This document shows, piece by piece, positions 25,173 to 35,210 of a stretch of DNA of 64,000 bases (its first letter is position 1; each line of letters begins with the position of its first letter). Origin of the DNA: Planctomycetia bacterium (lineage in GTDB: Bacteria; Planctomycetota; Brocadiia; Brocadiales; Brocadiaceae); NCBI GenBank assembly GCA_015075005.1, contig JABTVC010000002.1, positions 124,001 through 188,000 on the forward strand, given 5' to 3'. A model generated the notes under the pieces. It worked only from the letters and a program-made list of their open reading frames with translations, was not told where the DNA came from and searched no databases. Both the position numbers and the translations under genes were made by a program.

Positions 25173-27548
25173 TTAAAAGCTATTGCCTCCTCCAAAATTA
25201 AATGTAAATGACTCGGTCTCATCCTCATCTTTTTTCATAATAGGTATACCATAATCAAGTGATATCGTTGAGCGACCAAGAAAAGGAATACTCAATCTTA
25301 ATCCAACACCAGAAGACAATCTAAACCGGTCAAAATTAATATCGCCGACCGATTCATCTGCTTTTCCGCTGTCAACAAAGATTGCCCCACGAATCATATC
25401 CTTGTATATAGGCACAAGATATTCTGTGTTCATCAAAATCAACACATCTCCTCCAATCTGGTCACCTGTTTTACTATCAACAGGCGACACGCCCCTGTAC
25501 CGAAACCCACGAAGTGAGCCATATCCTCCGGCGTAAAATCTTTCAAATATGGGCACCTCCTGTTTCGTGGTAGATTCTGCAACACCAAAACTACCTCCAT
25601 AAGCAATGACGTGTTTTCCCCATTTTGGAATTTCAAAGAGTGTCTTGTATTTTGTTGCTTGAAATTTATATTTCGCTATATCCACATCCAACCCGGCAAA
25701 TTCCACAGACGATTCTCCCTGATACCCTTTCGTTGGCGCAAAGAAGTTATCTGTTTTATTCATATTTGCTGACAAGGTAAGGCCTGCCTTCAACTGACCA
25801 CCTTCAACATCCAGCACATCCTGCGGAGTATCTTCCTTATCATCCCGTCTTTTAATACCAATATGGCTAAACTCAGGACTCAATCTTACAAAAAAATCCC
25901 TCTGAATTTCACGTCCCAAAGAGACCCTTGAACCAAGGTCCTCTTCTTCATACAAATTATACGTTCTGAGAAAGTCAAACAAGCTGACTCCGGCGCTATA
26001 GGGAGAATCGAACACCGATGGATTAGTCAAAGATATCATAATTTCTGTTCTCTCAAAGCCGGGGCTAAATCGCAACGTCAATATCTCACCGGCGCCACGG
26101 AAGGCATTACCTTGTAAAAAATCATCCCAACTCTTTGGCAGATCGGTAACGTCAAAGTTCCTGTCGGTATACGAAACATCGCCGAACGCCCCGACGTTTG
26201 CCCCATAACCTCCACCGAACCGCAACATGCCCGTTCTTCCCTCCTTCACGTCCACCACAATATTTTGTCTATCTGCCGTGGAACCAGGCTCAAAATTAAT
26301 ACCGGCAGGCATACCCGACTCCATATCAAAATACCCTGTGTTAGAAAGACGCCGCTGGCTATCACGAATCTTTTCTGTATCCAGCTTTTCACCAGGATAA
26401 AACGTCAACTGCCGGCGGACAACATTATCTCTCGTTTTATCATTTCCCGTTATCTTGATCTTTTCGATATAATGCCTGTCTTTTTCCTCTATAGTAAAAG
26501 ACACATTTACCTTTGCACCTTCAGCGCCAAAGGTGTGCTTTTCTTTAACAAGGGCTGTAATATACCCTTGCTCTCCGTACGTCAAACGAAGTTGGTAGGT
26601 ATCTTTATCGACTGCATCCAAAAAGAAAGGACCTCCCGCCTGCAACTTCAATTTTTCCTTTAATTCATCCGCGGTAAACAGTGTCGATCCATCTATCGTT
26701 AAGCTTTCGACGTAATACCTTTCGCCCTCTTTTATATGGATCGTAATGTACATCTTTACGTCGGTACTATACTTTATTTCCCACCCAACATCGACATCTA
26801 ACCATCCGTTATTCATGTAAAACTCTTTTACCTTTTCAACGTCGGATTCAAACTTTTTTTCGTCGAATCTGCCAGGAAAAATAAGGACAGGGAAATGTTT
26901 TTGTCTGGTTTCCATCTGCTTGAGAAGCTTTCTTCGCTTGAAGTTCTCATTCCCTTGAAATTCTATCTTGGCAATGCGAATCTTCTGGCCCTCATCAATG
27001 TTAAAGATTACTACCGTTTTCCCTTCAACTACCCTACCCTCAGCATGCACCTGTATTCTATTAAAACATTTTTTAATATAAAACTCTTTAATTTTATCTT
27101 CATCCAATTTTAATAAGTATCTCTTTAAATAATCCCCTGGTTTTATCTCAATTTGTTTCTCAAGTTTCTTGGTCTTAATCTTTTTATTCCCCTGAAACTG
27201 TATCTCATCAATTACCGACCGTTCAGTTACAGCAAAAATCAGCCGCAATCCTTCTCTCACCTCTTCAATCTCTACTTCGATATTATCAAAGAAACCCAAC
27301 GACCAAATTGAATCTACGTCCTGGTTTACCAACAGCGGGTCATAACGGTCGCCTTCTTTTGCCCGGATACTACTTCTTATTGCGGCGGTACTAATCCGGT
27401 GATTTCCTTTAATTTCAATCTTTTTAATAATACGTTTTACCGTTTCCTGAGTATCAGCGCAAAAAATTGTAGCGCAACCAAAACACAAGGCTATAACAAG
27501 CACTACGACCAAACCTGTTGCCTGTACCAAAACCTTGCAAAATTTCAT
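25173..27548 (-). CDS. bamA: Outer-membrane assembly factor BamA
   Basis: A 791-residue Omp85 protein with N-terminal signal peptide, five POTRA-like repeats (for example KKIEIKGNHRISTAAIRSSI and DEIQFQGNKKIKTKKLEKQI), and a C-terminal beta-barrel ending in Phe. The barrel carries the family GLRLSIPFLG and Omp85 RGF (SLRGFRYRGV near 684) motifs. It folds and inserts outer-membrane proteins with help from the adjacent Skp. Its first codons overlap the end of dnaB by four bases. Confidence 0.95.
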   Translation of the reverse strand: MKFCKVLVQATGLVVVLVIALCFGCATIFCADTQETVKRIIKKIEIKGNHRISTAAIRSSIRAKEGDRYDPLLVNQDVDSIWSLGFFDNIEVEIEEVREGLRLIFAVTERSVIDEIQFQGNKKIKTKKLEKQIEIKPGDYLKRYLLKLDEDKIKEFYIKKCFNRIQVHAEGRVVEGKTVVIFNIDEGQKIRIAKIEFQGNENFKRRKLLKQMETRQKHFPVLIFPGRFDEKKFESDVEKVKEFYMNNGWLDVDVGWEIKYSTDVKMYITIHIKEGERYYVESLTIDGSTLFTADELKEKLKLQAGGPFFLDAVDKDTYQLRLTYGEQGYITALVKEKHTFGAEGAKVNVSFTIEEKDRHYIEKIKITGNDKTRDNVVRRQLTFYPGEKLDTEKIRDSQRRLSNTGYFDMESGMPAGINFEPGSTADRQNIVVDVKEGRTGMLRFGGGYGANVGAFGDVSYTDRNFDVTDLPKSWDDFLQGNAFRGAGEILTLRFSPGFERTEIMISLTNPSVFDSPYSAGVSLFDFLRTYNLYEEEDLGSRVSLGREIQRDFFVRLSPEFSHIGIKRRDDKEDTPQDVLDVEGGQLKAGLTLSANMNKTDNFFAPTKGYQGESSVEFAGLDVDIAKYKFQATKYKTLFEIPKWGKHVIAYGGSFGVAESTTKQEVPIFERFYAGGYGSLRGFRYRGVSPVDSKTGDQIGGDVLILMNTEYLVPIYKDMIRGAIFVDSGKADESVGDINFDRFRLSSGVGLRLSIPFLGRSTISLDYGIPIMKKDEDETESFTFNFGGGNSF

Positions 27549-28888
27549 TTGTTACCCACAGAGGCTAAATTCTCAAAACGCATGTAGTGGGAAAGAAACG
27601 CTAATTTTACCACCCCGATAGGTCCATTACGTTGCTTGGCAATAATGAGTTCTGCAGTTCCATCCTTTTTATCAGGATCGAAATAATCCTCTCTGTGTAA
27701 GAGGATGACAACATCTGCATCCTGCTCGATTGATCCAGACTCACGCAAATCAGACATCCTTGGCCTGTGACCTTCTCGTGACTCCACAGACCTGTTGAGC
27801 TGCGAAACAACGATAACCGGAATAGACAATTCTCTGGCAAGGGATTTCAAACCACGGGAAATTACGGAAATCTCCTGTTGCCGATTTTCGGCACGTGAGG
27901 CTTCCATCAGCTGTAAATAATCCACTACAACTAATTCAATGTTGTATTGAGCTTTCAACCGGCGCGCCTTTGCACGCACTTCCAGCACGGTAAGACCAGG
28001 CGTGTCGTCTATAAAGATTGGAGACTCGGAAAGTGATCCCAGCCCGTACGAAAGGGCGCTCCATTGTTTATCCTCCAGAAAACCCTTCCTCAGCTTATGT
28101 GCATCAATCCTCGCATGAGAACACAACATGTTCTGTGCGACTTGCTGCGCAGACATTTCCAGGGAAAACAACACGGCGGGTTTTTTATCTACCACACCTA
28201 CATGTTCGATTATGTTTAGCGCAAGACTCGTCTTGCCCATACTCGGTCTTGCCGCAACAATGATAAGTTCCGATGCCTGCAATCCACAGGTAAGGTCATC
28301 CAAATCATAAAAACCCGTTGATAATCCTGTTAATCTGTTTTGTCTGTCATGGAGGTTTTCAATGCGGGTAAATGTTTCCTTGAGAATTTCATTTATCTTT
28401 GTGGATAATGCATTAAATTTTTTTTGGGTAATATCAAAGATAGCCCTTTCTGAATTATCAAGCAGCTGACCCGTTTCACTGGACTCATCAAAGGCTTGTT
28501 TTTGTATACTTGCCGCGACCTCGATCAAATTTCTTTTTATCGCTTTTTCTCGTACGAGATTCGCATAAAATTCTACATTCCCTATCGTAGGAACCGATTC
28601 CTCAAGCGCCATTAAGTATTCTATGCCACCAACTTTTTCCAATAACGAACGCTTTTTCAGTTCTTCCCTGAGAACAACTAAGTCTACCACCTGTCCCTTA
28701 TCGTAGACTTCTACTATAGTCTGATATAATTCCTGATGTGCAGTTTTGTAAAAGCTATTCTTGTTCAGTATGGGAATAACAAAACTAATAACCTCATTAT
28801 CCAGGAGCATAGCACCCAGAACGCTCATTTCAGCCTCGACACTTTGAGGTAATGTGCGCTCAAGAATAGACTCAACAACCATCATCAT
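27545..28888 (-). CDS. dnaB: Replicative DNA helicase DnaB
   Basis: Hexameric replication-fork helicase of 447 residues. The N-terminal domain (SVEAEMSVLGAMLLDNEVI) is followed by the RecA-like motor with Walker A RPSMGKTSLA near 214, VVVDYLQLM near 317 and the arginine region VISQLNRS-like (VVSQLNRSVE). The start has three consecutive ATG codons after GAGG, and the third (28882) has the best spacing. No intein is present. The rpsR-rplI-dnaB order is conserved in many bacteria. Confidence 0.96.
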   Translation of the reverse strand: MMMVVESILERTLPQSVEAEMSVLGAMLLDNEVISFVIPILNKNSFYKTAHQELYQTIVEVYDKGQVVDLVVLREELKKRSLLEKVGGIEYLMALEESVPTIGNVEFYANLVREKAIKRNLIEVAASIQKQAFDESSETGQLLDNSERAIFDITQKKFNALSTKINEILKETFTRIENLHDRQNRLTGLSTGFYDLDDLTCGLQASELIIVAARPSMGKTSLALNIIEHVGVVDKKPAVLFSLEMSAQQVAQNMLCSHARIDAHKLRKGFLEDKQWSALSYGLGSLSESPIFIDDTPGLTVLEVRAKARRLKAQYNIELVVVDYLQLMEASRAENRQQEISVISRGLKSLARELSIPVIVVSQLNRSVESREGHRPRMSDLRESGSIEQDADVVILLHREDYFDPDKKDGTAELIIAKQRNGPIGVVKLAFLSHYMRFENLASVGNK

Positions 28889-28903
28889 TTCCTCAACGAA
28901 AAA

Positions 28904-29371
28904 CTAGAGATTTTCTGGCTGACTCGTATCGTCTTTTCGTACCGACACCTTACACTTTGTCTGTAACTCTGAATTAAGCGCAATCGTCACATCAAACTCG
29001 CCACAGACTTTTATTGGGCTATCTAGTTTTATCGTCTCCTTGTCTACCGGGTATCCTTCTTTTGCCAACGCATCCGCTATTTGAGCAACCGTAACAGAAC
29101 CAAAGAGCCTGCCTTCCTCGTTTGCCTTTGCATAAATCGTACAGGAGGCTGCAGAAATTTTTTCCAACACCACATTCAACCGCTCTCTTTCTTCCTTTAA
29201 CTGCAACTCCATCTTGATTTTTTCTTTTTCTATCTGTTTTAAATTGGCAGGAGAAACGGTCGTCGCCAACCCCTTTGGTAACAAATAATTTCTAGCGTAT
29301 CCCTTCTTCACCTTTACAACATCACCAATCATGCCAAGTTTGTCTACATTTCTCTTCAACAATAATTCCAT
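28904..29371 (-). CDS. rplI: Ribosomal protein bL9
   Basis: Large-subunit protein of 155 residues: LLLKRNVDKLGMIGDVVKVKKG at the N-terminus (L9 signature continuing ARNYLLPKGLA), a long connecting helix rich in Lys/Glu, and the C-terminal RNA-binding domain. It lies 12 bases after rpsR with a GGAGGAG site. The length is normal. Confidence 0.97.
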   Translation of the reverse strand: MELLLKRNVDKLGMIGDVVKVKKGYARNYLLPKGLATTVSPANLKQIEKEKIKMELQLKEERERLNVVLEKISAASCTIYAKANEEGRLFGSVTVAQIADALAKEGYPVDKETIKLDSPIKVCGEFDVTIALNSELQTKCKVSVRKDDTSQPENL

Positions 29372-29383
29372 TCTTATCTCCTC

Positions 29384-29605
29384 CTAGGTAACATATGGAA
29401 GCAACGACATAAATCTCGCCCTTTTAATAGAAGTCTTCACCGAATGCTGATGATGGGCACAATTCCCAGAACGCTTCCTCGAAAAAAGCTTTCCCTGCGA
29501 CGTCGTAAGTTTCTGTAAATTTTGTATATCTTTATAGTCTACATCTTCAATTCCCATTCTACAAAACCGGCACTTGCTTGTTTTATTAAACTTCCTTTTG
29601 CTCAT
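29384..29605 (-). CDS. rpsR: Ribosomal protein bS18
   Basis: Seventy-three-residue small-subunit protein. The N-terminus has CRFCRMGIEDVDYKD, with cysteines suggesting the zinc-binding form of S18, followed by the conserved KLFSRKRSGNCAHHQ and ARFMSLLPY. Part of the rpsF-ssb-rpsR-rplI-dnaB string. Confidence 0.96.
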   Translation of the reverse strand: MSKRKFNKTSKCRFCRMGIEDVDYKDIQNLQKLTTSQGKLFSRKRSGNCAHHQHSVKTSIKRARFMSLLPYVT

Positions 29606-29643
29606 ACCTCTTACCCTCGTATGTAAAAATTTTACAAAACTAT

Positions 29644-30084
29644 CTAAAACGGTATCTCTTCATTATTAATATCAAGATTAACATCTTCTGGCATACCTTC
29701 CGGCTGCGTACCCGCTTTTGACGATTCACCAACACCATCTCCAGAACGCTTAGCCGTTCCGCCTATGAATTGAAAGTTATCCGCAACAACCCGAAGAGTG
29801 CTCCGTTTTTGACCATCTTTCGTTTCCCATTGATTAAACTGTAAACGCCCCTCGATAAAAATCGGATTTCCCTTACTAAAATATTCACCCACAACTTCCG
29901 CCCTACGCCCGAAGATATTGATATCAACAAAGCACACCTCTTCTTTTTGTTCACCGGTTTTGGCAGTCCATGCCCTATTAATTGCAATCCCAAAACTTGC
30001 TACCGCCAATCCCGCCGGCGTATATCTCAGTTCCGGGTCCCGAGTGAGATTTCCCATAAGAAAAACTTTATTGAGACTCGCCAT
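29644..30084 (-). CDS. ssb: Single-stranded DNA-binding protein
   Basis: A 146-residue SSB with an N-terminal OB fold (NKVFLMGNLTRDPELRYTPAG; WETKDGQKRSTLRVVADNF) and the acidic C-terminal tip ending EEIPF, which recruits replication and repair partners. The start has AAGGAG upstream. It lies between rpsF and rpsR, as in most bacteria. Confidence 0.96.
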   Translation of the reverse strand: MASLNKVFLMGNLTRDPELRYTPAGLAVASFGIAINRAWTAKTGEQKEEVCFVDINIFGRRAEVVGEYFSKGNPIFIEGRLQFNQWETKDGQKRSTLRVVADNFQFIGGTAKRSGDGVGESSKAGTQPEGMPEDVNLDINNEEIPF

Positions 30085-30167
30085 ACCGTTCTCCTTTTAG
30101 AAATGCACCATATAAACTTTTATCTCTGCCTTGTAAACCCATAAGTACGGCCTGTGGCACTGAAATT

Positions 30168-30590
30168 CTATATTTCATCTGCGACTTTAACAGGGACATC
30201 ACTTGCTTCCAATAATACCGTTTCAGCTATTTCAGATATTTTGCTGTCATCATTTTCCACCGGCACTTCCGAGAGACCTATCTGAGATAACTCCTCTATC
30301 TTATCGTCTTTTACGATCAGCGAACGGATAATATGCTCAGAAAGCTGAAAATCCCTTCTGATCGCCGTAATAGCTGTATTTTTAGCATTAAAGTGGATCA
30401 AGAGATACGTCCCCCGCTTATGACTCTTAATCTTATATGCCAATTTTTTTTCACCCCATTTTTCTATTTTTAGGATCTCAGCCCCATTCTTTTGCAAAAC
30501 ATCCTGGATGTGTTTGACTACATTTTCCCACTCCATGCTGGCATGTGCATTATCGATCAAAAATAACCCTTCGTACATCCTCACATTCAT
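30168..30590 (-). CDS. rpsF: Ribosomal protein bS6
   Basis: Small-subunit protein of 140 residues: RMYEGLFLIDNAHASMEWE, WGEKKLAYKIKSHKRGTYLL and a Glu/Asp-rich C-terminal extension of about 40 residues (common in this family). It binds S18, which is encoded two genes downstream. A strong site GGGAGGAA precedes the ATG. Confidence 0.95.
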   Translation of the reverse strand: MNVRMYEGLFLIDNAHASMEWENVVKHIQDVLQKNGAEILKIEKWGEKKLAYKIKSHKRGTYLLIHFNAKNTAITAIRRDFQLSEHIIRSLIVKDDKIEELSQIGLSEVPVENDDSKISEIAETVLLEASDVPVKVADEI

Positions 30591-30668
30591 TTCCTCCCAC
30601 TCTTAATTTTTACTATAAAAACACAAACTCTTTTCATCCCTTTTTCCTCCGCGCGACAAAAATATTAT

Positions 30669-31223
30669 TTAATTATACGCATTCATACACGCCTCAAGCC
30701 CCTGGAAAATCCACACTTTCAAAGCCTGGCAAGCCTTCTCAATACCTTCTGTTGCTATAACTTCTTCTTCTCTTGAAAATGGAGAAAGCACGTACATACC
30801 AGGATCTCCTGTTGCAGGGCGTCCTATCCCGATTCTTAGCCGGGCAAAACCGGTGGAACCCAAACATGCCGCAATTGACTCCATGCCCCGATGCCCCCCG
30901 CAGCCACCATTACTTCTCAACCGTATTTTCCCCAAAGGCAAATCCAAATCATCGCACACAACCATAAGATTTCCCAGCGCACATTTATACATATCCGCAG
31001 CTTCCTTTACCGCACCACCACTCAAATTCATAAATGTCTGCGGTTTCAATAGCAAAACCTCTTCGCCATCTACGGTCTTTTTGCAAAAAAAAGACTGGAA
31101 TTTTTTTTGCACACACCCTGTTTCAATTTGCTGCGCAAACCGATCGATCACCATAAAACCACAATTGTGTCTCGTCTTTAAATACTTCTCTCCTGGATTG
31201 CCCAGCCCAACGATAATCTTCAT
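30669..31223 (-). CDS. pth: Peptidyl-tRNA hydrolase
   Basis: Recycles tRNA from stalled peptidyl-tRNA. The 184 residues show IVGLGNPGEKYLKTRHNCGF with the catalytic His near 19, MNLSGGAV near 64, and DDLDLPLGKIRLRSNGG with the conserved Asp. It lies 14 bases after rplY, a very common pairing. Confidence 0.96.
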   Translation of the reverse strand: MKIIVGLGNPGEKYLKTRHNCGFMVIDRFAQQIETGCVQKKFQSFFCKKTVDGEEVLLLKPQTFMNLSGGAVKEAADMYKCALGNLMVVCDDLDLPLGKIRLRSNGGCGGHRGMESIAACLGSTGFARLRIGIGRPATGDPGMYVLSPFSREEEVIATEGIEKACQALKVWIFQGLEACMNAYN

Positions 31224-31237
31224 TCACTAATACCACA

Positions 31238-31882
31238 CTAAGCCTTCCCAGACTCCACGGCTTCCTCTCCCTCCTTTGGTTTCTTGGTAATAATTTCGGG
31301 TTCTGCCAGCAGCTCTTCTTCAGATACGGCTTCTTTCTCCACAATCTGATGCACCGACACAACAACCGATTCAGCGTCCTGTATATACTCGATACCTTCC
31401 AATACAGGTAGTTCTTTAACGTGAATCGCCTTACCCAGGCCCAATTCAGATATGTTTACTTTTATTGTTTCTGGTATTGCAACAGGAAGACATTCTATTT
31501 CGATATCCTTCAGGACGTGGGTTAACACACCGCCAGCCTTCACACCAACGGACTCTCCGGCTAACGTTATTGACACCCGGAGCTTTATCCTTTCGTCCAA
31601 ATCAATACGCGAAAAATCCACGTGAAGTACACGGTCCACAACATTGTCGTACTGCACTTCCTTTATAAGTGCCGACTCTTTCTTGTTGTCATGGGTTAAA
31701 CGAAGCATCCGCGTCCCGGTGCGCAATATGCGCGCAAATTCCTCTTCCTTCAGACAGAGCATAACATTGTCCTGCTTGTGCCCATACAGCATAGCCGGTA
31801 TTTTCCCAACCATTCTCAACTTTCTTACTTCTTTACTCCCCGCAGTTGTCCTCTTTTCTGCTTTTAATTCTAAGATTTCCAT
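31238..31882 (-). CDS. rplY: Ribosomal protein bL25 (CTC/TL5 form)
   Basis: A 214-residue long-form L25 that binds 5S rRNA. The N-terminal domain (LKAEKRTTAGSKEVRKLR; GKIPAMLYGH) is followed by the beta domain (VSITLAGESVGVKAGGVLTHV; ELGLGKAIHVKELPVLEG) and an acidic tail. It sits between prs and pth. Confidence 0.95.
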   Translation of the reverse strand: MEILELKAEKRTTAGSKEVRKLRMVGKIPAMLYGHKQDNVMLCLKEEEFARILRTGTRMLRLTHDNKKESALIKEVQYDNVVDRVLHVDFSRIDLDERIKLRVSITLAGESVGVKAGGVLTHVLKDIEIECLPVAIPETIKVNISELGLGKAIHVKELPVLEGIEYIQDAESVVVSVHQIVEKEAVSEEELLAEPEIITKKPKEGEEAVESGKA

Positions 31883-31909
31883 CTATTCACTCCCAAAAAC
31901 ATAAATCTA

Positions 31910-32878
31910 CTAAACAAAGAGAGAACTCACCGACTCATGACGGTGAATCCTCATTATCGCATCCCCCAAAAGTCCGGAAATAGACAATACTTTTATTTTA
32001 CTATTTAATCCTCTTGCTTTGTCATTCAGGGGTATCGTATCAGTGACCACAATTTCCTTAATGGGCGCAGCAGACAATTTTTCTACCGCTGCCCCGCAAA
32101 ATACGGGATGAGTAGCGCCAACATAAATATCCTTTGCTCCTCTTTCTTTCAAAACATTAGCTGCCTGAGCAATAGATCCCCCCGTAGCGATCAAATCATC
32201 GATCATGACCACATTTTTATCTGCTACGTCTCCTATTACAAATCCAACCTCCGTCTCTTCCGGCCCCACCCTCCGCTTATCAACAATCGCCATCTTTATT
32301 CCCAATTTCTTGGAATAATTTCTGGCTAATTTTATCCCGCCCACATCGGGTGTTACCACAACCATATCCCCCGTATTCAGCTGTTCGAAATATTTCGATA
32401 GCACAGGAAATGCAAGTAAATGGTCCACGGGAATATCAAAAAACCCTTGTATTTGAGCCGCATGCAAATCTACCGTCAACACACGATCGGCGCCCGATTC
32501 GGTAATAAGATTTGCCACCAATTTTGCCGTAATGGGTACCCGCCCCTCGTCTTTTCTGTCTTTTCTGGCATAGCCATAATATGGCAAAACTGCTGTAATA
32601 CGTGCAGCTGATGCCCGTCTAAGGCAATCTATGAATACCAGCAGTTCTGTTAAATTCTCATTAACAGGATAGCATGTTGGTTGTACCAAAAATACGTCAG
32701 CGCCGCGAACATCTTCATTTACTTTCAGATCAATTTCTCCGTCAGGGAAACGACCTACATTAGCATTCCCAAGATGAATTGACAAATGTTCACAAATTTT
32801 CTTTGCCAGCGCCGGATTCGCATTTCCCGAGAAAATCTTTAGGTGATTTATTTCTTCCAGCCTTCTTTTTTTATCCAT
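31910..32878 (-). CDS. prs: Ribose-phosphate pyrophosphokinase
   Basis: Makes PRPP for nucleotide, His and Trp synthesis. In the 322 residues the motifs are clear: PDGEIDLKVNEDVRG, YYGYARKDRKDEGRVPI, the PRPP/ribose-phosphate loop TVDLHAAQIQGFFD near 133 and DDLIATGGSI near 227. It heads a co-directional string running through rplY and pth, downstream of tRNA-Gln. Confidence 0.97.
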   Translation of the reverse strand: MDKKRRLEEINHLKIFSGNANPALAKKICEHLSIHLGNANVGRFPDGEIDLKVNEDVRGADVFLVQPTCYPVNENLTELLVFIDCLRRASAARITAVLPYYGYARKDRKDEGRVPITAKLVANLITESGADRVLTVDLHAAQIQGFFDIPVDHLLAFPVLSKYFEQLNTGDMVVVTPDVGGIKLARNYSKKLGIKMAIVDKRRVGPEETEVGFVIGDVADKNVVMIDDLIATGGSIAQAANVLKERGAKDIYVGATHPVFCGAAVEKLSAAPIKEIVVTDTIPLNDKARGLNSKIKVLSISGLLGDAIMRIHRHESVSSLFV

Positions 32879-33131
32879 GTTATCCTCTATCGCTTACAGA
32901 AAAAAGCCTTACCTTTCTCCAGCATATGTGGGACACCTGCACCATCTTCTATCCTTGCGGCTTATCCAAACAGGCCGTTAATATGATATATCTGCACCCG
33001 CCTTCTCATTTACAGCAAGCACCCCTTTCAATTCCCGCAGCAAAAACAATCACCGTGCGTTTTCCCACTTTTTATTATTCAAGAAAAGACGTTGTTATCA
33101 TAAAACCCGCTTCTTTCCTATAAAAATACAA

Positions 33132-33205
33132 TGGCTACCCGGGGAGGACTCGAACCTCCAATGAGAGAACCAAAATCTCTAGTGTTACCATTACACCACC
33201 GGGTA
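33132..33205 (-). tRNA. tRNA-Gln(TTG)
   Basis: The minus strand folds into a full cloverleaf. The acceptor is TACCCGG/CCGGGTA, the D-stem GTGT/ACAC, and the anticodon stem AGAGA/TCTCT with loop TTTTGGT (anticodon TTG). The T-arm is GGAGG-TTCGAGT-CCTCC, with discriminator G and an encoded CCA end. The weak U1-A72 pair and G73 are tRNA-Gln identity features. Confidence 0.95.
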
Positions 33206-33256
33206 GCATCTATAATTGGGTATTCTTACGCGCGCAAAAAACCCAGCAGGACTTCT

Positions 33257-34915
33257 CTATTCCGCCATGAGCACTGCCCCTTTGTCCGCAGAAGTTACAC
33301 ATTTTGCATATCTGGCCAATAAACCCTGCCTGATTTTCGGCTTGGGCGGCGTCCACCTTTCTTTGCGCTTCGCAAGCACCTCTTCCGTAACATTTAAATC
33401 TAATCTTCTCTTGGTAATATCTACAATTATCTCATCACCATCCTGCACCAATGCAATAGGACCACCAACCATTGCTTCCGGAGATACGTGTCCAATACAA
33501 GGCCCCTGGGTACCGCCTGAAAAGCGTCCGTCGGTAATTAATACTACAGATTCTCCAAGACCCATACCAATAAGCGCAGCGGTAGGTGATAGCATCTCCC
33601 GCATGCCCGGCCCTCCACGCGGCCCCTCGTATCGTATAACCACAACCGCGCCCTTGTCGATCCGGGTATTCATAATGGCCTCCATTGCAGCTTCTTCACT
33701 GTCAAACACCTTCGCCGTACCTTTAAATTGCATCATCTTCTCAGACACAGCGCTTTGTTTAACTACGGCGCCATCCGGGGACAAACTTCCATATAAAACA
33801 GCGATCCCGCCCTCCGCATGATAGGCCCTTTCCTTTGTCCTGATAACATCTTCGTCGTGAATTTCCGCAGCCTTTGCAATTTCCTTTGTACTCAAACCAC
33901 TAACAGTAGCGCAGTCGTGCAAGTCGTCATGCAATCGCTTCATAACCGCAGGAATGCCACCTGCATAGTATAAGTCCTCCAGCAAATATTCACCCCCTGG
34001 CTGCATACTCGTTATATGCGGAGTTCTGGCGCTAATTGCGTCACACAACTTTAAATCGACTTCCACCCCTGCCTCTTTTGCAATAGCAGGGATATGCAGA
34101 CATGAATTTGTAGACCCGCCAAGTGCCATGTCAACCACGATGGCATTCTCAAACGCTTTTTGGGTCATAATTTTTCTAGCCGTAATGCCTTTTCTTACTA
34201 TTTCCACTATCTGCTGCCCACTTTTATAAGCAATGCGTTCCTTTTCAGACGAAACTGCCAGCGACGCGGCACATCTCGGCAACGACATCCCGAGCGCCTC
34301 TGAAACACAAGCCATGGTATTGGCTGTATATAGCCCCTGACACGAACCCGGTCCGGGACATGCCTCCATTTCAAGACAGGAAAGCTCTTCGTCACTAATC
34401 TCCCCCTTACGCCTCCTCCCCACCGCCTCAAAGGTATCTTTCACCAAAGAAAGCTTCTGCTTTCCGGAGCGGCCGGAAACCATTGGGCCGGCCGTCACAA
34501 CAATCCCGGGGATATCCAGCCTGGCAGCCCCCATCAACATGCCCGGCGTGATCTTATCGCAGTTTGTCAGCATTACAAGCCCATCTAAGCAGTGGGCACT
34601 CACTACACACTCAATGATGTCAGCAATAAGGTCTCGCGAAGGAAGCGAATAATGCATGCCAGCGTGTCCCATCGCTATTCCATCACAAATACCAGGAACG
34701 CCAAAAATAAAGCTTATACCCCCTCCCGCATGAACTCCTTTTTCGATCGCCCTTTCAAGCGACCTCATGTGCACATGTCCTGGGATTAAATCTGTAAAGC
34801 TACTTGCAATCCCAATAAAAGGTTTGCCTAAATCCTCTCTGTTTAAGCCCGTTGCAAACAAGAGTGCCCGAGCCGGAACACGTTCAATGCCCTTGGTAAT
34901 TTTATCACTACGCAC
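33257..34915 (-). CDS. ilvD: Dihydroxy-acid dehydratase
   Basis: Iron-sulfur dehydratase of branched-chain amino acid and pantothenate synthesis. The full-length 552-residue protein has cluster and active-site signatures [27 protein letters not shown] and [16 protein letters not shown], and the C-terminal [19 protein letters not shown] with the catalytic Ser. It stands alone, between tRNA-Gln and a divergently oriented MEMO gene. Confidence 0.96.
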   Translation of the reverse strand: MRSDKITKGIERVPARALLFATGLNREDLGKPFIGIASSFTDLIPGHVHMRSLERAIEKGVHAGGGISFIFGVPGICDGIAMGHAGMHYSLPSRDLIADIIECVVSAHCLDGLVMLTNCDKITPGMLMGAARLDIPGIVVTAGPMVSGRSGKQKLSLVKDTFEAVGRRRKGEISDEELSCLEMEACPGPGSCQGLYTANTMACVSEALGMSLPRCAASLAVSSEKERIAYKSGQQIVEIVRKGITARKIMTQKAFENAIVVDMALGGSTNSCLHIPAIAKEAGVEVDLKLCDAISARTPHITSMQPGGEYLLEDLYYAGGIPAVMKRLHDDLHDCATVSGLSTKEIAKAAEIHDEDVIRTKERAYHAEGGIAVLYGSLSPDGAVVKQSAVSEKMMQFKGTAKVFDSEEAAMEAIMNTRIDKGAVVVIRYEGPRGGPGMREMLSPTAALIGMGLGESVVLITDGRFSGGTQGPCIGHVSPEAMVGGPIALVQDGDEIIVDITKRRLDLNVTEEVLAKRKERWTPPKPKIRQGLLARYAKCVTSADKGAVLMAE

Positions 34916-35210
34916 GCCTGCATTTACCTTTCAAATAAAAACAACTTGTTTGTAATATTACACTATCAAGCCTTTCCATTATAGCGAAAAGCTTCTTGTT
35001 GTCAATTCAAAACTCTGCTTTCAGACCTTAGATTCCCCTTGACTTTTATTCAGTACTATGTTGAAATTTTCACTGTATCGTTTACCAGCCCTATCCAATG
35101 TCTTCACAAAAACTTCTTTTTTGGCTGGTATTTTAATTATTCGATTATATGTGTCGGCTGATCTTACTTTTTTGCAGCTTTATGAACAAATTCAATATGA
35201 AAATTTATAT
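34916..35210. other. Intergenic region between ilvD and the MEMO gene
   Basis: Divergent promoter region for two genes. It is AT-rich with no clear promoter match on either strand. A frame from 35058 is open into the MEMO gene, but it lacks coding character upstream of the signal peptide. Confidence 0.4.

Noticed and set aside
33216-33821. 201-codon open frame on the + strand
   Set aside because: Antisense shadow of ilvD; composition mirrors the conserved minus-strand protein.
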